Source: Campylobacter sp. LR291e (lineage in GTDB: Bacteria > Campylobacterota > Campylobacteria > Campylobacterales > Campylobacteraceae). From it: a stretch of 64,000 nucleotides of DNA. Every line of letters starts with the position of its first letter. Within the stretch, counting starts at the first letter, position 1. Below are positions 16,253-26,507 of this stretch, piece by piece. The DNA is taken from NCBI RefSeq assembly GCF_008633915.1, contig NZ_VJNV01000022.1, forward strand, positions 1 through 64,000, given 5' to 3'. The notes under the pieces are model-generated. The model made no database searches and was not told the DNA's origin. It saw only the letters and a program-made list of their open reading frames with translations. Both the position numbers and the translations under genes were made by a program.

Positions 16253-19200
16253 ATGCCAAAGCGAACTGATATTAATACTATTTTATTAATAGGTAGTGGT
16301 CCTATAGTTATAGGTCAAGCGTGTGAATTTGATTATAGTGGTACTCAAGCTGCAAAAACCTTAAAAGAATTAGGCTATAGGGTAGTTTTAATAAATTCAA
16401 ATCCAGCTACCATTATGACAGACCCTGAATTTGCCGATGCAACCTATATTGAACCTATCACTAAAGAAAGTATTTTAAGTATTATAGAAAAAGAAAAGGT
16501 CGATGCGATTTTGCCAACAATGGGTGGTCAAGTAGCTTTAAATGTGGCTATGGAGGTCTTTGAAAGTAATCTTTTAAAAGATGTTACATTTCTAGGGGCA
16601 AAGCCAGATGCCATTAAAAAGGGCGAGGATAGACAGATTTTTAAAGAATGTATGCAAAAAATAGGTATGGATTTGCCAAAATCAATGTATGCTTATAATT
16701 ATGATGAAGCCCTAAGGGCTACAAATGAAATAGGTTTTCCTTTAATGATTAGGGCTTCTTATACGCTTGGAGGTGCAGGGAGTGGGGTTGTTTATAATAT
16801 GGATGAATTTAAAGAATTGGCCACTTCTGCTTTAAATTTAAGCCCTATACATGAAATTTTAATAGAAGAAAGTTTACTTGGCTGGAAAGAATACGAAATG
16901 GAGGTTATTAGAGATAGACTTGATAATTGTATTATAGTTTGTTCTATTGAAAATGTTGACCCTATGGGCGTTCATACAGGAGATTCTATAACTATAGCCC
17001 CTGCATTAACCCTAACCGATAAAGAATATCAAGCCATGCGAGATGCTTCCTTTGCTATTTTAAGAGAAATAGGCGTTGATACTGGTGGGTCAAATGTACA
17101 ATTTGCTATAAATCCAAAAAATGGCAGAATGATAGTAATAGAAATGAATCCACGCGTAAGCCGTAGTTCAGCCCTTGCAAGTAAGGCTACAGGCTATCCT
17201 ATAGCAAAGGTTGCTACCCTTTTAGCCGTTGGATTTAGTTTAGATGAGATTAAAAATGATATTACAGGTACTCCTGCTAGTTTTGAACCTGTAATTGATT
17301 ATATAGTAACTAAAATTCCTCGTTTTACTTTTGAAAAATTTCCAGGGGCTATAACTACGCTTGGTACTGCTATGAAAAGCGTTGGCGAGATAATGGCTAT
17401 AGGTAGGACCTTTAAAGAAAGCATTCAAAAGGCACTTTGTTCTTTAGAAAGAAATTTAAGTGGCTTTGATAGAATAGCTTATGAAGATAGTAATGAATTA
17501 ATTTATAATATAAGAAATCCTAACGAAAAAAGATTATTATACATAGCACAAGCATTTAGAGAAAATTTTAGCGTTGATGAACTCTATGAGTTTTGCAAGA
17601 TTGATAAGTGGTTTCTAGAACAAATAAAAGAAATTGTTGATTTTGAAAAAAATATAGATATGGATATTTTGCATAATAAAGAACTTTTAAGACAGGCAAA
17701 AACCTTTGGATTTTCTGATAAAATGATAGCCTATGAGATAAATTTAAAGGATAATTTAGATTTATGTCAAAATGATATTTATTATGCTAGAAAAAATTTA
17801 AATATTATTTGCGAATTTAACGAGGTGGATACTTGTGCGGGTGAATTTAAGGCCCTTACTCCTTATCTTTACTCAAGTATGAATGTAAGCGAATTAACCC
17901 CTATTAATAAAAAAAGTGAAAATAATGAAAAAAAGGTTATGATTATAGGAGGTGGTCCAAATAGAATAGGGCAGGGTATTGAATTTGATTATGCTTGCGT
18001 GCATGCTAGTTTTGCCTTAAAAGATATGGGTGTAAAGACTATAATGTATAATTGCAATCCTGAAACCGTTTCAACCGATTATGATACAAGTGATATTTTA
18101 TATTTTGAACCTATTGATTTTGAGCATTTAAGAGCGGTTATTGAACATGAAAAACCAGATGGCATTATAGTGCATTTTGGAGGACAAACCCCTTTAAAAT
18201 TTGCAAAAAGATTAAGTGCCTTTGGGGCTAAGATTATAGGTACAAGTGCTAGAGTTATTGATTTAGCAGAAGATAGAAAGAAATTTTCAGAATTTATAAC
18301 AAGGCTTAAAATTTCACAACCTAAAAATTCTACAGCTACAAATATAGAAGAAGCCTTAATCAAGGCTAATCAAATAAAATATCCTGTCTTAGTTCGTCCA
18401 AGTTATGTATTAGGTGGTAGGGCAATGCGTGTTGTAAATGATGAAAATGAGTTAAAACTTTATATGCAAGAAGCAGTACAAGTAAGTGATAAAAGCCCTG
18501 TTTTAATAGATGAGTTTTTAGAAAATGCAAGTGAGATTGATGTTGATGCTATAAGTGATGGAAAAAATGTATATGTGGCTGGGATTATGGAACACATTGA
18601 AGAGGCTGGAATTCATAGTGGGGATAGTGCTTGTTCGTTGCCACCTTGTGATATAGATGAAAAAATGCAAGAATTAATCACTCAAAAAACTGCTGATATA
18701 GCCTTGAATTTAGGCGTTGTAGGCTTATTAAATATACAATTTGCAATTTATAATAACGAACTTTTTATGATAGAAGTAAATCCTCGTGCAAGTAGGACCG
18801 TACCTTTTGTAAGTAAGGCTACAGGAATTCCACTTGCTAAGGTAGCAACTCGCGTTATGTGGCAAGGAAATTTAGAAGAGGCCTTAAAATTTTATGATAA
18901 ATTCGGGGTGGTTGATTATAGTAAAAACATATTAAGACCTAAAAAATCAAAGCATATTAGCGTTAAAGAAGCAGTTTTTCCTTTTGCAAAGCTTAGTGGA
19001 AGTGATTTAGAATTAGGACCTGAAATGCGTTCAACTGGCGAAGTAATGGGGATTAGTAAGGATTTTGCAACCTCTTTTGCTAAGAGTCAAATTTCTTCTT
19101 TTAATCACTTGCCTAAAAAGGGTACAATTTTCATATCTTTAAAACAAAAGGATAAAAATTACGCTAAAAAAATAGCCCAAGAATACTCAAAACTCGGCTT

Positions 19201-19522
19201 TAAGCTTATGGCTACAAGTGGGACTTGTAAGGAAATTATAAAAAATGGCTTTGAATGTGAGTTAGTTTATAAAATTTCAGAAGGAAGACCAAATGTTGAA
19301 GATAAGCTTAAAAATGGTGAAATCGACCTTGTAATTAATACAAGCGACCAATATAGCTTTAAGGATGATACGAAAAAGATAAGAGAAAACATAATAAGAT
19401 TTAAAATTCCTTATTTTACAAATTTAAGCTCAGCCTTTGCAGGTGTAAAAAGCATAAGCACTATGCAAAATAAAACCTATTTAGAGGTGAAAAGTTTGCA
19501 AGAGTATTTGAAAAATGATTAA
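16253..19522 (+). CDS. carB: Carbamoyl-phosphate synthase large subunit
   Basis: A 1089-residue CarB, which makes carbamoyl phosphate for arginine and pyrimidine synthesis from bicarbonate, ATP and ammonia delivered by CarA. It shows the internal duplication: an N-terminal ATP-grasp half beginning [20 protein letters not shown] with [11 protein letters not shown], and a second half beginning [20 protein letters not shown] (~residue 565) with [13 protein letters not shown]. The C-terminal ~130 residues are the MGS-like allosteric domain (ATSGTCKEI near 985). carA is not adjacent, as in C. jejuni. The accessory cassette starts 12 nt downstream. Confidence 0.98.
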   Translation: MPKRTDINTILLIGSGPIVIGQACEFDYSGTQAAKTLKELGYRVVLINSNPATIMTDPEFADATYIEPITKESILSIIEKEKVDAILPTMGGQVALNVAMEVFESNLLKDVTFLGAKPDAIKKGEDRQIFKECMQKIGMDLPKSMYAYNYDEALRATNEIGFPLMIRASYTLGGAGSGVVYNMDEFKELATSALNLSPIHEILIEESLLGWKEYEMEVIRDRLDNCIIVCSIENVDPMGVHTGDSITIAPALTLTDKEYQAMRDASFAILREIGVDTGGSNVQFAINPKNGRMIVIEMNPRVSRSSALASKATGYPIAKVATLLAVGFSLDEIKNDITGTPASFEPVIDYIVTKIPRFTFEKFPGAITTLGTAMKSVGEIMAIGRTFKESIQKALCSLERNLSGFDRIAYEDSNELIYNIRNPNEKRLLYIAQAFRENFSVDELYEFCKIDKWFLEQIKEIVDFEKNIDMDILHNKELLRQAKTFGFSDKMIAYEINLKDNLDLCQNDIYYARKNLNIICEFNEVDTCAGEFKALTPYLYSSMNVSELTPINKKSENNEKKVMIIGGGPNRIGQGIEFDYACVHASFALKDMGVKTIMYNCNPETVSTDYDTSDILYFEPIDFEHLRAVIEHEKPDGIIVHFGGQTPLKFAKRLSAFGAKIIGTSARVIDLAEDRKKFSEFITRLKISQPKNSTATNIEEALIKANQIKYPVLVRPSYVLGGRAMRVVNDENELKLYMQEAVQVSDKSPVLIDEFLENASEIDVDAISDGKNVYVAGIMEHIEEAGIHSGDSACSLPPCDIDEKMQELITQKTADIALNLGVVGLLNIQFAIYNNELFMIEVNPRASRTVPFVSKATGIPLAKVATRVMWQGNLEEALKFYDKFGVVDYSKNILRPKKSKHISVKEAVFPFAKLSGSDLELGPEMRSTGEVMGISKDFATSFAKSQISSFNHLPKKGTIFISLKQKDKNYAKKIAQEYSKLGFKLMATSGTCKEIIKNGFECELVYKISEGRPNVEDKLKNGEIDLVINTSDQYSFKDDTKKIRENIIRFKIPYFTNLSSAFAGVKSISTMQNKTYLEVKSLQEYLKND

Positions 19523-19534
19523 ATGGGAGAGATT

Positions 19535-20458
19535 ATGGAAACTCAAAATTTTACTTATGAAGAAATAGCACAAAAGATATTAAAAGAAGAGAAAAAGCCA
19601 TTAGGTGGTAGGGAAATTTGGAAGATTGCGAAAGAAAGGGGTTTGAAAGAAAAACATGGTGAAACTCCTTGGCGAACAATCGATTCTCGTATGGCTACTA
19701 TGAGCAAAGAAGGTGAAATTTTTTATAGAGTTTCAAAAGGAAAATATTATTTAATCGAATTAAAAGAAAGTTTACAAACCCCATTAAAACAAGAAAATAA
19801 AAATAAAGAATGTACTTATATAGAACGCGATTTGCACCCATTGCTTGTTAAATTTTTAAAAGAAAATAAGCAATTTAATCTTTATTGTAAGACTATTTAT
19901 CACGAACAAAGTATAAAGGGTTTAAAAGGTCTTAACAAATGGGATTATCCTGATATCGTTGGTGTGCATTTTTCATTTGATGATAATTATGATGATTTAA
20001 CTCTTAATTTGCGTAATATGCTTTATAAAAAACATAATTTTTATTCTTTTGAGTTAAAGGTAAGAATTAACTCGCAAAATTTAAAAGAATATTATTTTCA
20101 AGCAATTAGTAATTCAAGTTGGGCAAATGAGGGTTATTTGGTAGTTTTTGAAAAAATTGAAGAAGATATTTTTAAGGAGTTAAGAAGACTTAATGAAAGC
20201 TTTGGTATAGGAGTGATTTGCTTAAAAGAAAAAGAAGTAAAATTACAAGCTAAATATAAGGAAATTGATTTGTCTACAATTGATATGTTGATTAAACAAA
20301 ATCCAAATTTTAAGGATTTTATGAAAGCTATAATAAAGGTTGTTAATATACTTGATAAGACAAATGAATCAAGTAAACCAGACATATACGATAAAATTTT
20401 AAGCGATGAAGAATTAATAAAGCATTGTAAAGAACATAATATCGAGTATAAAATTTGA
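19535..20458 (+). CDS. HARE-HTH domain protein, HrgA-like (COG2958 type)
   Basis: A 307-residue protein. Residues ~5-75 are an HARE-HTH domain (YEEIAQKILKEEKKPLGGRE, TPWRTIDSRMATM, GEIFYRVSKGKYYL), a DNA-binding fold common in restriction and DNA-modification proteins. The rest (ERDLHPLLVKFLKEN, WDYPDIVGVHF, then NFYSFELKVRI) resembles a PD-(D/E)xK-like core, with Asp in PDIVG and Glu-x-Lys in FELKV, as in H. pylori HrgA-type proteins. An in-frame ATG lies four codons upstream, but GGAGAG sits 3 nt before 19535. The next gene starts inside its stop. Nuclease activity is inference. Confidence 0.68.
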   Translation: METQNFTYEEIAQKILKEEKKPLGGREIWKIAKERGLKEKHGETPWRTIDSRMATMSKEGEIFYRVSKGKYYLIELKESLQTPLKQENKNKECTYIERDLHPLLVKFLKENKQFNLYCKTIYHEQSIKGLKGLNKWDYPDIVGVHFSFDDNYDDLTLNLRNMLYKKHNFYSFELKVRINSQNLKEYYFQAISNSSWANEGYLVVFEKIEEDIFKELRRLNESFGIGVICLKEKEVKLQAKYKEIDLSTIDMLIKQNPNFKDFMKAIIKVVNILDKTNESSKPDIYDKILSDEELIKHCKEHNIEYKI

Positions 20459-21540
20459 ACTCTATACAAAAACATTTAAACAAAGAAGAAAGTATAAATT
20501 TAGGTAGCTTTTATACGCCTTTAAATTTAGTTAATATTGCTTATGATTTGATTGAAAGGCTGAATTTAAAGCTAGATGAGTATATTTTTTTAGATTCTTC
20601 GTGTGGGTATGGGGATTTTTTCATTAAAAACTATACTTATATAGGCACAGATATCGATGAAAAGGCTTTGACAAGGGTTAAGAATGCTAAAATTTTTCAT
20701 ACAAATTCCTTGCTAAATGTTTCAAGGACTAAGTTTAAAATTTCACAAAGTCAAAGATTAATTATTATAGGCAATCCCCCTTACAATGACACGACTTCCT
20801 TAGCCCGTCAAAATTTAAAAAATAAAATCATGATTTGCGATAAAGATTTAAAATATAGGGACCTTGGAATTTCTTTTTTACGTTCTTATGCAAAATTAAA
20901 GGCTGATTTTGTCTGTGTTTTGCACCCTCTTTCTTATCTAATCAAAAAGACAAATTTTAATGCCTTAAATGATTTTAGAAAAAAATATAAATTAATCGAC
21001 GAAGTAGTAATTTCATCGCAATTTTTTACGCCAAATTCAAGCACATTTTTTCCCATTATCATAGCCTTATATGAGAAAAATAAGCAAGGAATGACCTATG
21101 ATTTTATACAAAATTATAAGTTTAAGACTTTGGAAAATACAAGTTTTAGCTTGAAAAATTTTGATTTTATTTCAAATTATATTTGCAAATATCCAAATTT
21201 AAAGGATAAAAGAAAGGCTGTTGCGTATTTTCATACCCTAAGGGATATAAATGCCTTAAAACGCAATAAAAGCTTTTTGCAAAAGCAAAGCTCAAATTCC
21301 ATTAAGGTTTTTAAGGAAAATTTAAAATACTATGTTTACGTGCATCTTTTCAAACAATATGCTAGTAAATTGCCTTATTATTTTGGAAATTTAGATATTT
21401 TTATAGACAATGCTAGCTTTTTAAAAATCGCAGGTGAGTTTGAAAAATACTTTTATAAGCAAGATTTTAATCAAGGTGCGATTGATGATTATTTTATAAA
21501 ACTTTTTGCAAGGTATAAAGTAAAGATTGATGATTTATAA
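20455..21540 (+). CDS. Adenine-specific DNA methyltransferase (N6-mA, NPPY type)
   Basis: A 361-residue class I methyltransferase starting at TTG inside the stop of the previous gene (TTGA overlap). The N-terminus SINLGSFYTPLNLVNIAYDL is the 'x-YTP' segment of gamma-type N6-adenine methylases. Motif I is FLDSSCGYGDFF (~residues 46-57), the acidic SAM-ribose contact is GTDIDEKAL, and the catalytic motif is GNPPYND near 103. The C-terminal half is the presumed target recognition domain. It presumably protects the site cut by the neighbouring PabI-like protein; if the partner has the usual family specificity the site would be GTAC, which cannot be read from sequence. Confidence 0.87.
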   Translation: MNSIQKHLNKEESINLGSFYTPLNLVNIAYDLIERLNLKLDEYIFLDSSCGYGDFFIKNYTYIGTDIDEKALTRVKNAKIFHTNSLLNVSRTKFKISQSQRLIIIGNPPYNDTTSLARQNLKNKIMICDKDLKYRDLGISFLRSYAKLKADFVCVLHPLSYLIKKTNFNALNDFRKKYKLIDEVVISSQFFTPNSSTFFPIIIALYEKNKQGMTYDFIQNYKFKTLENTSFSLKNFDFISNYICKYPNLKDKRKAVAYFHTLRDINALKRNKSFLQKQSSNSIKVFKENLKYYVYVHLFKQYASKLPYYFGNLDIFIDNASFLKIAGEFEKYFYKQDFNQGAIDDYFIKLFARYKVKIDDL

Positions 21541-21569
21541 ATTAAGCTTTTGCAAAATAAGGAAAAATT

Positions 21570-22259
21570 ATGATTTATGAACTGCCATTAACTCAAATTA
21601 CGGGCAAAATTCGTATAAAAGAAAGACTTACCTTTAGTGATTATGGATTAAGTATCGCACCACTTAAGACCATAGTAAATGAAAGACATTATATAGAATG
21701 GCAGATTGGTTATGATAAAATTGCAACTAAGTATAATTTTCATTTTTATGGGGCAAATAAAAAACCTAAACGACTTTATGAACTTAGTGAGATTATTTTT
21801 GATTTTTATAAAAATGATATTATTAAAAGAAAAAGTTTAGAAAATATTAAATCTTTTTTAGAAAATAATACCGAGTTAATCGAAGATAAAGCACAAATCA
21901 ACAGAAGTATTTTTAAGCCTGAAAATATAGCTAATACCCAGTTTTTACAATCTTTTATTTCTTATCCTTTGTTTATTTATAAGGATAAGAATTTTTTAAG
22001 TGAGATTATCATTAAAGAAAAACAAAGGGCAGTTGGTATACAAGCTATGCTTTATTTTTGCTTTCCACTTTCTATGCTAAAAAATAAAAAAGAAGAATCT
22101 TTTTTAAAGAAAAGCATACAAAGTAAGGAAAAAGGATATTTAGAAATCAATAAAGAAAATATAGATATATTTTTGAAAATGTTAAAAATTTTTGGAATTT
22201 TAAGTAAAAATCACAACTATGATATTTTACAAATTTTAAACTTTATGCTTAAAAATTAA
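21570..22259 (+). CDS. R.PabI-family restriction DNA glycosylase (putative)
   Basis: A 229-residue protein, close to R.PabI in length. Residues recalled as key in PabI (Arg32, Glu63, Tyr68, His211, Asp214) have counterparts here with conserved spacing: Arg15, then Glu43 and Tyr48 in YIEWQIGY, then His215 and Asp218 in KNHNYDILQ. PabI-type enzymes excise adenine from the target and cut the resulting AP site, instead of hydrolysing the backbone. The adjacent adenine methylase fits a complete R-M pair, and relatives are known in H. pylori (HpyAXII) and C. coli (CcoLI). The reading frame is intact. It overlaps the convergent fabH end by 4 bp. Family assignment is from motif spacing only. Confidence 0.65.
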   Translation: MIYELPLTQITGKIRIKERLTFSDYGLSIAPLKTIVNERHYIEWQIGYDKIATKYNFHFYGANKKPKRLYELSEIIFDFYKNDIIKRKSLENIKSFLENNTELIEDKAQINRSIFKPENIANTQFLQSFISYPLFIYKDKNFLSEIIIKEKQRAVGIQAMLYFCFPLSMLKNKKEESFLKKSIQSKEKGYLEINKENIDIFLKMLKIFGILSKNHNYDILQILNFMLKN

Positions 22260-23251
22260 ATATCTTTAAAATTTTTCCCACCAAATTTTAAAAGAGCGCA
22301 TCCCCAAGTAAAGCCACCACCAAAGGCATCAAGCAAGATTAAATCCCCATTTTTAAGCCTACCTTCTTCATAAGCATCATTCATAGCCATAGGTATAGAA
22401 GCAGCAGAGGTATTGCCGTATTTATGAACGCTAATAACGCATTTTTCATCGCTTAATTTTAGCTTTTCTTGCACAGCCTTAATTATACGCAAATTCGCTT
22501 GGTGAGGGATAAAAAGGTCTATATCATCGGCTTTTATATTGTTTTTTTGCAAGATATTTATCACATCACTACTTAGAGTTTGAACGGCTATTTTAAAAAC
22601 CTCGTTGCCTTTCATTTTCATAGCTAACATTTCTTTTGTAACACTAAATTGAGCCCTTCTTGTGATGAGTAAATCACCATAATTACCATTGCTTGAAGTA
22701 TGTACATCGATTATAGGATTTTGCGTATCAAGGCTTATTATCCCAGCACCTGCACCGTCCCCAAAAAGTATACAAATGCTTCTATCTGTATAATCCATAA
22801 TAGAACTAGCCTTTTCAGCACCTACTATTAAGACATTTTTCTTAACCCCACTTTCTACTAAAGCCCTAGCCACATCTAGTAGATAAATAAAACCAGAACA
22901 AGCAGCCGAAATATCAAAGGCGGTTATATTTTCAAGTCCTAAATTTGCAGCGATTTTACAAGCAGTTGAAGGCATGGTAAAATTATCAGGGCTAAGCGTA
23001 GCAACTACTATTGCATCAAGCTCACTAGCCTTCATACCTGCCCTTTTTAGTGCTAAAATGGCAGCCTTTGTGCCTAAATCGCTTGTTAATTCGTGCTCAC
23101 TTGCAATATGCCTTTGTTTAATGCCAGTACGTCTAACTATCCATTCATCATTTGTATCTAAAATTTGTTCAAAATAATGATTATCTAAAATTTTTGCAGG
23201 GACATAAGAGGCTATGCTTTTTAAACTAGCTTTTAAATTTGTTGAGTTCAT
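22256..23251 (-). CDS. fabH: 3-oxoacyl-ACP synthase III FabH
   Basis: A 331-residue KAS III that condenses acetyl-CoA with malonyl-ACP to start fatty acid synthesis. The catalytic triad is visible: Cys in [12 protein letters not shown] (~residue 118), His in [11 protein letters not shown] (~250) and Asn in YGNTSAAS (~280). The glycine-rich [11 protein letters not shown] near the end is typical. The start overlaps the end of plsX by 26 bp, so plsX-fabH are translationally linked. The order plsX-fabH after rpmF matches C. jejuni Cj0330c-Cj0328c. Confidence 0.96.
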   Translation of the reverse strand: MNSTNLKASLKSIASYVPAKILDNHYFEQILDTNDEWIVRRTGIKQRHIASEHELTSDLGTKAAILALKRAGMKASELDAIVVATLSPDNFTMPSTACKIAANLGLENITAFDISAACSGFIYLLDVARALVESGVKKNVLIVGAEKASSIMDYTDRSICILFGDGAGAGIISLDTQNPIIDVHTSSNGNYGDLLITRRAQFSVTKEMLAMKMKGNEVFKIAVQTLSSDVINILQKNNIKADDIDLFIPHQANLRIIKAVQEKLKLSDEKCVISVHKYGNTSAASIPMAMNDAYEEGRLKNGDLILLDAFGGGFTWGCALLKFGGKNFKDI

Positions 23252-24212
23252 TTTCTATTACTTCATTAATCTTGCAATTATAAAAATCAATGGCTTGAAA
23301 AATGGCGTTTTTAATAGCTCTAGCATCGCTTTTTCCATGGCTTATAATAACGCAACCATTTACACCAAGTAAGGGTGCTCCACCATATTCTTGCCAATCC
23401 ATATGTTTTTTAAGCTTTTTAAAGGATTTTTTCATTAGTAAGGCACCCATTTTTGCACCAAAAGAACGTTTAACTTCTCTTTTTAAAATTTGAAAAATCG
23501 CCGTTGCTACGCCCTCACAGGACTTTAAAATTACATTACCACTAAATCCATCACAAACTAAGACATCAATACTTCCATTAAAAATATCACGCCCTTCAGC
23601 GTTACCTATAAATTCAGGGATTTTTTTCATTAATTGGTGGCTTTCTTTGGTTAGTTCATTACCCTTGCATTCTTCTTCACCATTAGAAAGTAGGGCAAGT
23701 CTAGGCTTTGATAAATTCATAATATGCTTTGCATAAACATTACCCATAACGCCAAATTGAAACAAATTTTCAGCCTTGCAATCAGTATTTGCACCTACAT
23801 CTAAAAGTAAGGTTTTAACTTGTTCGTTTGGCATAAGCGTAGCAATAGCAGGTCTTAACACTCCTTTAATACGACCTAACCTAAGAGTAGCTAGGGACAT
23901 TGTAGCCCCACTATGACCAGCTGAAACTACAGCTTGTGCCTTATTTTCTTTAACAAGTTCAATAGCCTTATAAATAGTGGTTTCTTTTTGTTTTAAGGCA
24001 TCAGTTGCATTTTCTTCCATAGAAAAAATTTCACTAGCTTCTTCGTAACTAATGTATTTTTCTAAATTTTTTGGAATTAAAGGCTTTAAGATTTCAGATT
24101 TCCCAACTAAGATAGCATTAAAAGGCTTAGCATGTAAGGCCTGTATTAAGCCATCTATTATGGGTTTTTCTCCAAAATCTCCACCCATTGCATCAATAGC
24201 AATGTTTATCAT
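23226..24212 (-). CDS. plsX: Phosphate acyltransferase PlsX
   Basis: A 328-residue PlsX that makes acyl-phosphate from acyl-ACP for phospholipid synthesis; its product is used by PlsY, also encoded in this window at 30486-31097. Signatures are [12 protein letters not shown] at the N-terminus, [12 protein letters not shown] (~95) and [15 protein letters not shown] (~130). It starts 5 nt after the stop of rpmF, a pairing conserved in most bacteria. Confidence 0.96.
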   Translation of the reverse strand: MINIAIDAMGGDFGEKPIIDGLIQALHAKPFNAILVGKSEILKPLIPKNLEKYISYEEASEIFSMEENATDALKQKETTIYKAIELVKENKAQAVVSAGHSGATMSLATLRLGRIKGVLRPAIATLMPNEQVKTLLLDVGANTDCKAENLFQFGVMGNVYAKHIMNLSKPRLALLSNGEEECKGNELTKESHQLMKKIPEFIGNAEGRDIFNGSIDVLVCDGFSGNVILKSCEGVATAIFQILKREVKRSFGAKMGALLMKKSFKKLKKHMDWQEYGGAPLLGVNGCVIISHGKSDARAIKNAIFQAIDFYNCKINEVIENELNKFKS

Positions 24213-24217
24213 AGATT

Positions 24218-24364
24218 TTAGTATTCCTTAGTTACAGGATTAACGCGATGAGACATTTTGTAACTTCCATCCTTATCCTTTACAGGTGTTGGAAGACTTA
24301 CTTTATAATGAGTTCTACGTTTTGCTACGTGAGTTTTGCTCATCCTTCTTTTAGGTACTGCCAT
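24218..24364 (-). CDS. rpmF: 50S ribosomal protein L32
   Basis: A 48-residue ORF starting [12 protein letters not shown] and ending NPVTKEY, the L32 signature and the usual epsilonproteobacterial length. The start codon has the strong Shine-Dalgarno AAGGAGATAAA. No zinc-binding cysteines are present, as in other zinc-independent L32 forms. It lies between the DUF177 gene and plsX, the common bacterial arrangement. Confidence 0.95.
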   Translation of the reverse strand: MAVPKRRMSKTHVAKRRTHYKVSLPTPVKDKDGSYKMSHRVNPVTKEY

Positions 24365-24379
24365 TTTATCTCCTTTTTT

Positions 24380-24736
24380 TTAAGTTTCATTACATTTTTG
24401 ACAATAAAAATAATCGCTTAAATATGCTTCAAGCTCACTTATTCCAAGTTCTATAAGATTTATTTGTCCATCAAAAAATTCCATTACATCACTTGGAGTA
24501 TGTGTATCATCTTTAAAAATTCCATCACTTGCGAAGAGTTCCAAATTTTCATCTATATCTAATTCTATTTCTTCGCCACATCTATCACAGGGTCTATAAA
24601 CTACGCCCTGCATGGTAGAGTTAATTTTAACTAAATTTTGATTAACCCTTTGAATTTTGCCATCAAAGACCATATTTTCTAAATTTAAAGTGAAAGGATA
24701 TGGGGTTTGATTGATTTTAGAAAATTCTATTTTCAT
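24380..24736 (-). CDS. DUF177/YceD-family protein
   Basis: A 118-residue YceD/DUF177 protein. Two CxxC pairs, CDRCGEE (~residue 51) and CQKCNET at the C-terminus, probably form a zinc ribbon; the acidic middle (LDIDENLELFASD) is typical. The family sits next to rpmF in most bacteria and has been linked to 23S rRNA metabolism or ribosome assembly. Its ATG overlaps the ndk stop by one base. Confidence 0.85.
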   Translation of the reverse strand: MKIEFSKINQTPYPFTLNLENMVFDGKIQRVNQNLVKINSTMQGVVYRPCDRCGEEIELDIDENLELFASDGIFKDDTHTPSDVMEFFDGQINLIELGISELEAYLSDYFYCQKCNET

Positions 24737-25149
24737 TAACTAAGTTCATTTTCTTTAAAAAAGAAATTAATTTCAATTTTTGCATTTTCTAGGCTATCAC
24801 TGCCATGTACAGCGTTTGCATCTATATTTTCTGCAAAATCAGCCCTAATTGTCCCAGGCTTTGCTTCTTTTGGATTAGTTGCACCCATTAAATCCCTATT
24901 TTTAAGCACTGCGTTTTCACCTTCTAAAACAGAAACTACCACAGGACCACTTGTCATAAATTCCACTAAATCATTATAAAATGGTCTTTCTTTATGAACT
25001 GCATAAAAATTTTTAGCATCTTCTTTGTTAAGTTGAATTTTTTTCATTGCAACAATTCTTAATCCATTGCTTTCAAAGCGATCTAAAATTTTTCCTATAA
25101 CGCCCTTTTTTACAGCATCAGGTTTTATTATAGATAAGGTTCTTTGCAT
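24736..25149 (-). CDS. ndk: Nucleoside diphosphate kinase
   Basis: A 137-residue Ndk that balances nucleoside triphosphate pools. [17 protein letters not shown] opens the protein; the active-site histidine lies in [12 protein letters not shown] (~residue 117). Length and motifs are standard. It is the first gene of the ndk-DUF177-rpmF-plsX-fabH minus-strand operon and is preceded by AGGAGC before the ATG. Confidence 0.97.
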   Translation of the reverse strand: MQRTLSIIKPDAVKKGVIGKILDRFESNGLRIVAMKKIQLNKEDAKNFYAVHKERPFYNDLVEFMTSGPVVVSVLEGENAVLKNRDLMGATNPKEAKPGTIRADFAENIDANAVHGSDSLENAKIEINFFFKENELS

Positions 25150-25225
25150 TATTTGCTCCTTATTATTTATTTAAGCTTGAAATTATACTTGACTTTGTAT
25201 TAAATAAAGTTAAATTTTAGAAAGA

Positions 25226-25248
25226 AAAGCTAGTTTAAAACTAGCTTT
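25226..25248 (-). terminator. Terminator after fdxA
   Basis: AAAGCTAGTT / AACTAGCTTT is a perfect 10-bp stem with loop TAA directly downstream of fdxA, followed on the minus strand by a T-rich tract. It separates fdxA from ndk. Confidence 0.75.
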
Positions 25249-25254
25249 TTGAAT

Positions 25255-25539
25255 TTAGGCAAATACAGGAGTATTTGAATTTCTTAAATCAGCACCGATA
25301 TTTTCACGGCTTGGTTGACCAGTTTCTACGCTACTCCATACTATACAACCCTCGGTTGGACAGGCGCTTGCACAGGCTGGCTGGTCATTGTGTCCTACAC
25401 ATTCAACGCATTTATTTGCATAAACATAATATCTATCAGCACCTTCTGGATTATTTGCATCATCCACTATTGCACCCACCGGGCATTCATCTATACAAGA
25501 ACCACATGCAATGCATATATCTGTAATCTTTACTGCCAT
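25255..25539 (-). CDS. fdxA: 2[4Fe-4S] ferredoxin FdxA
   Basis: A 94-residue ferredoxin with two cluster motifs, CIACGSCIDECP (~residues 9-20) and CVECVGHNDQPACASACP (~45-62), with the Allochromatium-type insertion between the second and third cysteines of the latter. It is divergent from ahpC, as in C. jejuni, where FdxA is iron-induced and contributes to aerotolerance (known from the literature). Acts as a cytoplasmic electron carrier. Confidence 0.93.
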   Translation of the reverse strand: MAVKITDICIACGSCIDECPVGAIVDDANNPEGADRYYVYANKCVECVGHNDQPACASACPTEGCIVWSSVETGQPSRENIGADLRNSNTPVFA

Positions 25540-25617
25540 TTTTGACTCCTTTTTAAATTTTGGTTTTGAATTTACATTTTAACACAAGAAATCTTAAAAA
25601 ATACAAAAATTATTAAA

Positions 25618-25632
25618 TTTTGATAATCAAAA
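25618..25632. promoter_or_regulatory. Palindrome in the fdxA-ahpC intergenic region
   Basis: TTTTGATAATCAAAA is a perfect 15-bp palindrome (7-bp arms, one central base), followed at 25641 by a second TTTTGAT half-site. The length and A/T pattern fit a Fur- or PerR-type box; ahpC is known to be PerR-repressed in C. jejuni. Which regulator binds is not determined by the sequence. Confidence 0.45.
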
Positions 25633-25724
25633 AAATAGTATTTTGATAAGATATATTAATTTTTAAAATTGGTGAATTTTTGTCTGATTTGTCTGAATTT
25701 AAATTTTTTTAAAGTTTTAAAGGA

Positions 25725-25730
25725 TATAAT
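25725..25730 (+). promoter_or_regulatory. ahpC promoter -10
   Basis: A perfect TATAAT in the context AAAGGATATAATTTTG, 38 nt before the ahpC ATG, preceded by T-rich DNA as usual for Campylobacter sigma70 promoters. Confidence 0.65.
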
Positions 25731-25768
25731 TTTGCCGTCAATAAAATTTATTATTTAGGAGAATAAAA

Positions 25769-26365
25769 ATGGTTGTTACAAAAAAAGCGGTTGATTTTAC
25801 AGCCCCTGCGGTATTAGGAAACAATCAAATAGTTGAAGATTTTAATCTTTATAAAAATATAGGTCCAAAAGGTGCCGTGGTATTCTTTTATCCAAAAGAT
25901 TTTACCTTTGTATGCCCTTCTGAAATTATTGCTTTTGATAAAAGATATCAAGAGTTTAAAAATCGTGGTATCGAAGTAATCGGCGTTTCTTGCGATAACG
26001 AATTTTCACATTTTGCTTGGAAAAACACTCCTGTAAATCAAGGTGGTATCGGTCAAGTACAATTTCCATTGGTTGCTGATTTAACAAAACAAATCGCTAG
26101 AAATTTTGACGTGCTTTTTAGCGAAGCTGTTGCTTTACGCGGTTCTTTCTTAATTGATGCAGATGGTACAATTCGCCACGCTGTTATTAATGATTTACCA
26201 CTTGGTAGAAACATTGATGAAATGGTTAGAATGGTTGATACTATGCTTTTCACTAATGAACATGGCGAAGTTTGTCCAGCTGGTTGGCATAAAGGCGATG
26301 AGGGTATGAAAGCTGATCCTAAAGGCGTTGCTGATTATCTTGGTAAAAACGAAGGTAAACTATAA
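25769..26365 (+). CDS. ahpC: Alkyl hydroperoxide reductase AhpC
   Basis: A 198-residue typical 2-Cys peroxiredoxin. The peroxidatic cysteine lies in FYPKDFTFVCPSEI (~residue 48) and the resolving cysteine in HGEVCPAGWHKG (~168). It detoxifies peroxides in the cytoplasm. No ahpF is adjacent, as in other Campylobacter. AGGAG ribosome binding site, its own promoter, and a terminator directly downstream make it monocistronic. Confidence 0.97.
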   Translation: MVVTKKAVDFTAPAVLGNNQIVEDFNLYKNIGPKGAVVFFYPKDFTFVCPSEIIAFDKRYQEFKNRGIEVIGVSCDNEFSHFAWKNTPVNQGGIGQVQFPLVADLTKQIARNFDVLFSEAVALRGSFLIDADGTIRHAVINDLPLGRNIDEMVRMVDTMLFTNEHGEVCPAGWHKGDEGMKADPKGVADYLGKNEGKL

Positions 26366-26371
26366 AAATAC

Positions 26372-26394
26372 AAAGTCCTTTTTTAAGGACTTTT
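26372..26394 (+). terminator. Terminator after ahpC
   Basis: AAAGTCCTT / AAGGACTTT stem with a TTTT loop, followed by a short T-rich tract, 6 nt after the ahpC stop. Confidence 0.85.
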
Positions 26395-26468
26395 CACTTC
26401 TTTAAAATTTCTTTTATAAAATTTCACTTTTAAAACTTTAAAAACAAATTTTATGTAGTTTTATATGC

Positions 26469-26474
26469 TATAAT
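26469..26474 (+). promoter_or_regulatory. flhB promoter -10
   Basis: TATAAT in TATGCTATAATATTTGC, with an extended TGC element, 33 nt before the flhB ATG. This fits the sigma70 class I control expected for flagellar export genes. Confidence 0.6.
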
Positions 26475-26507
26475 ATTTGCAATTTTGATTAAAATTTAAG
26501 GTGCAAA

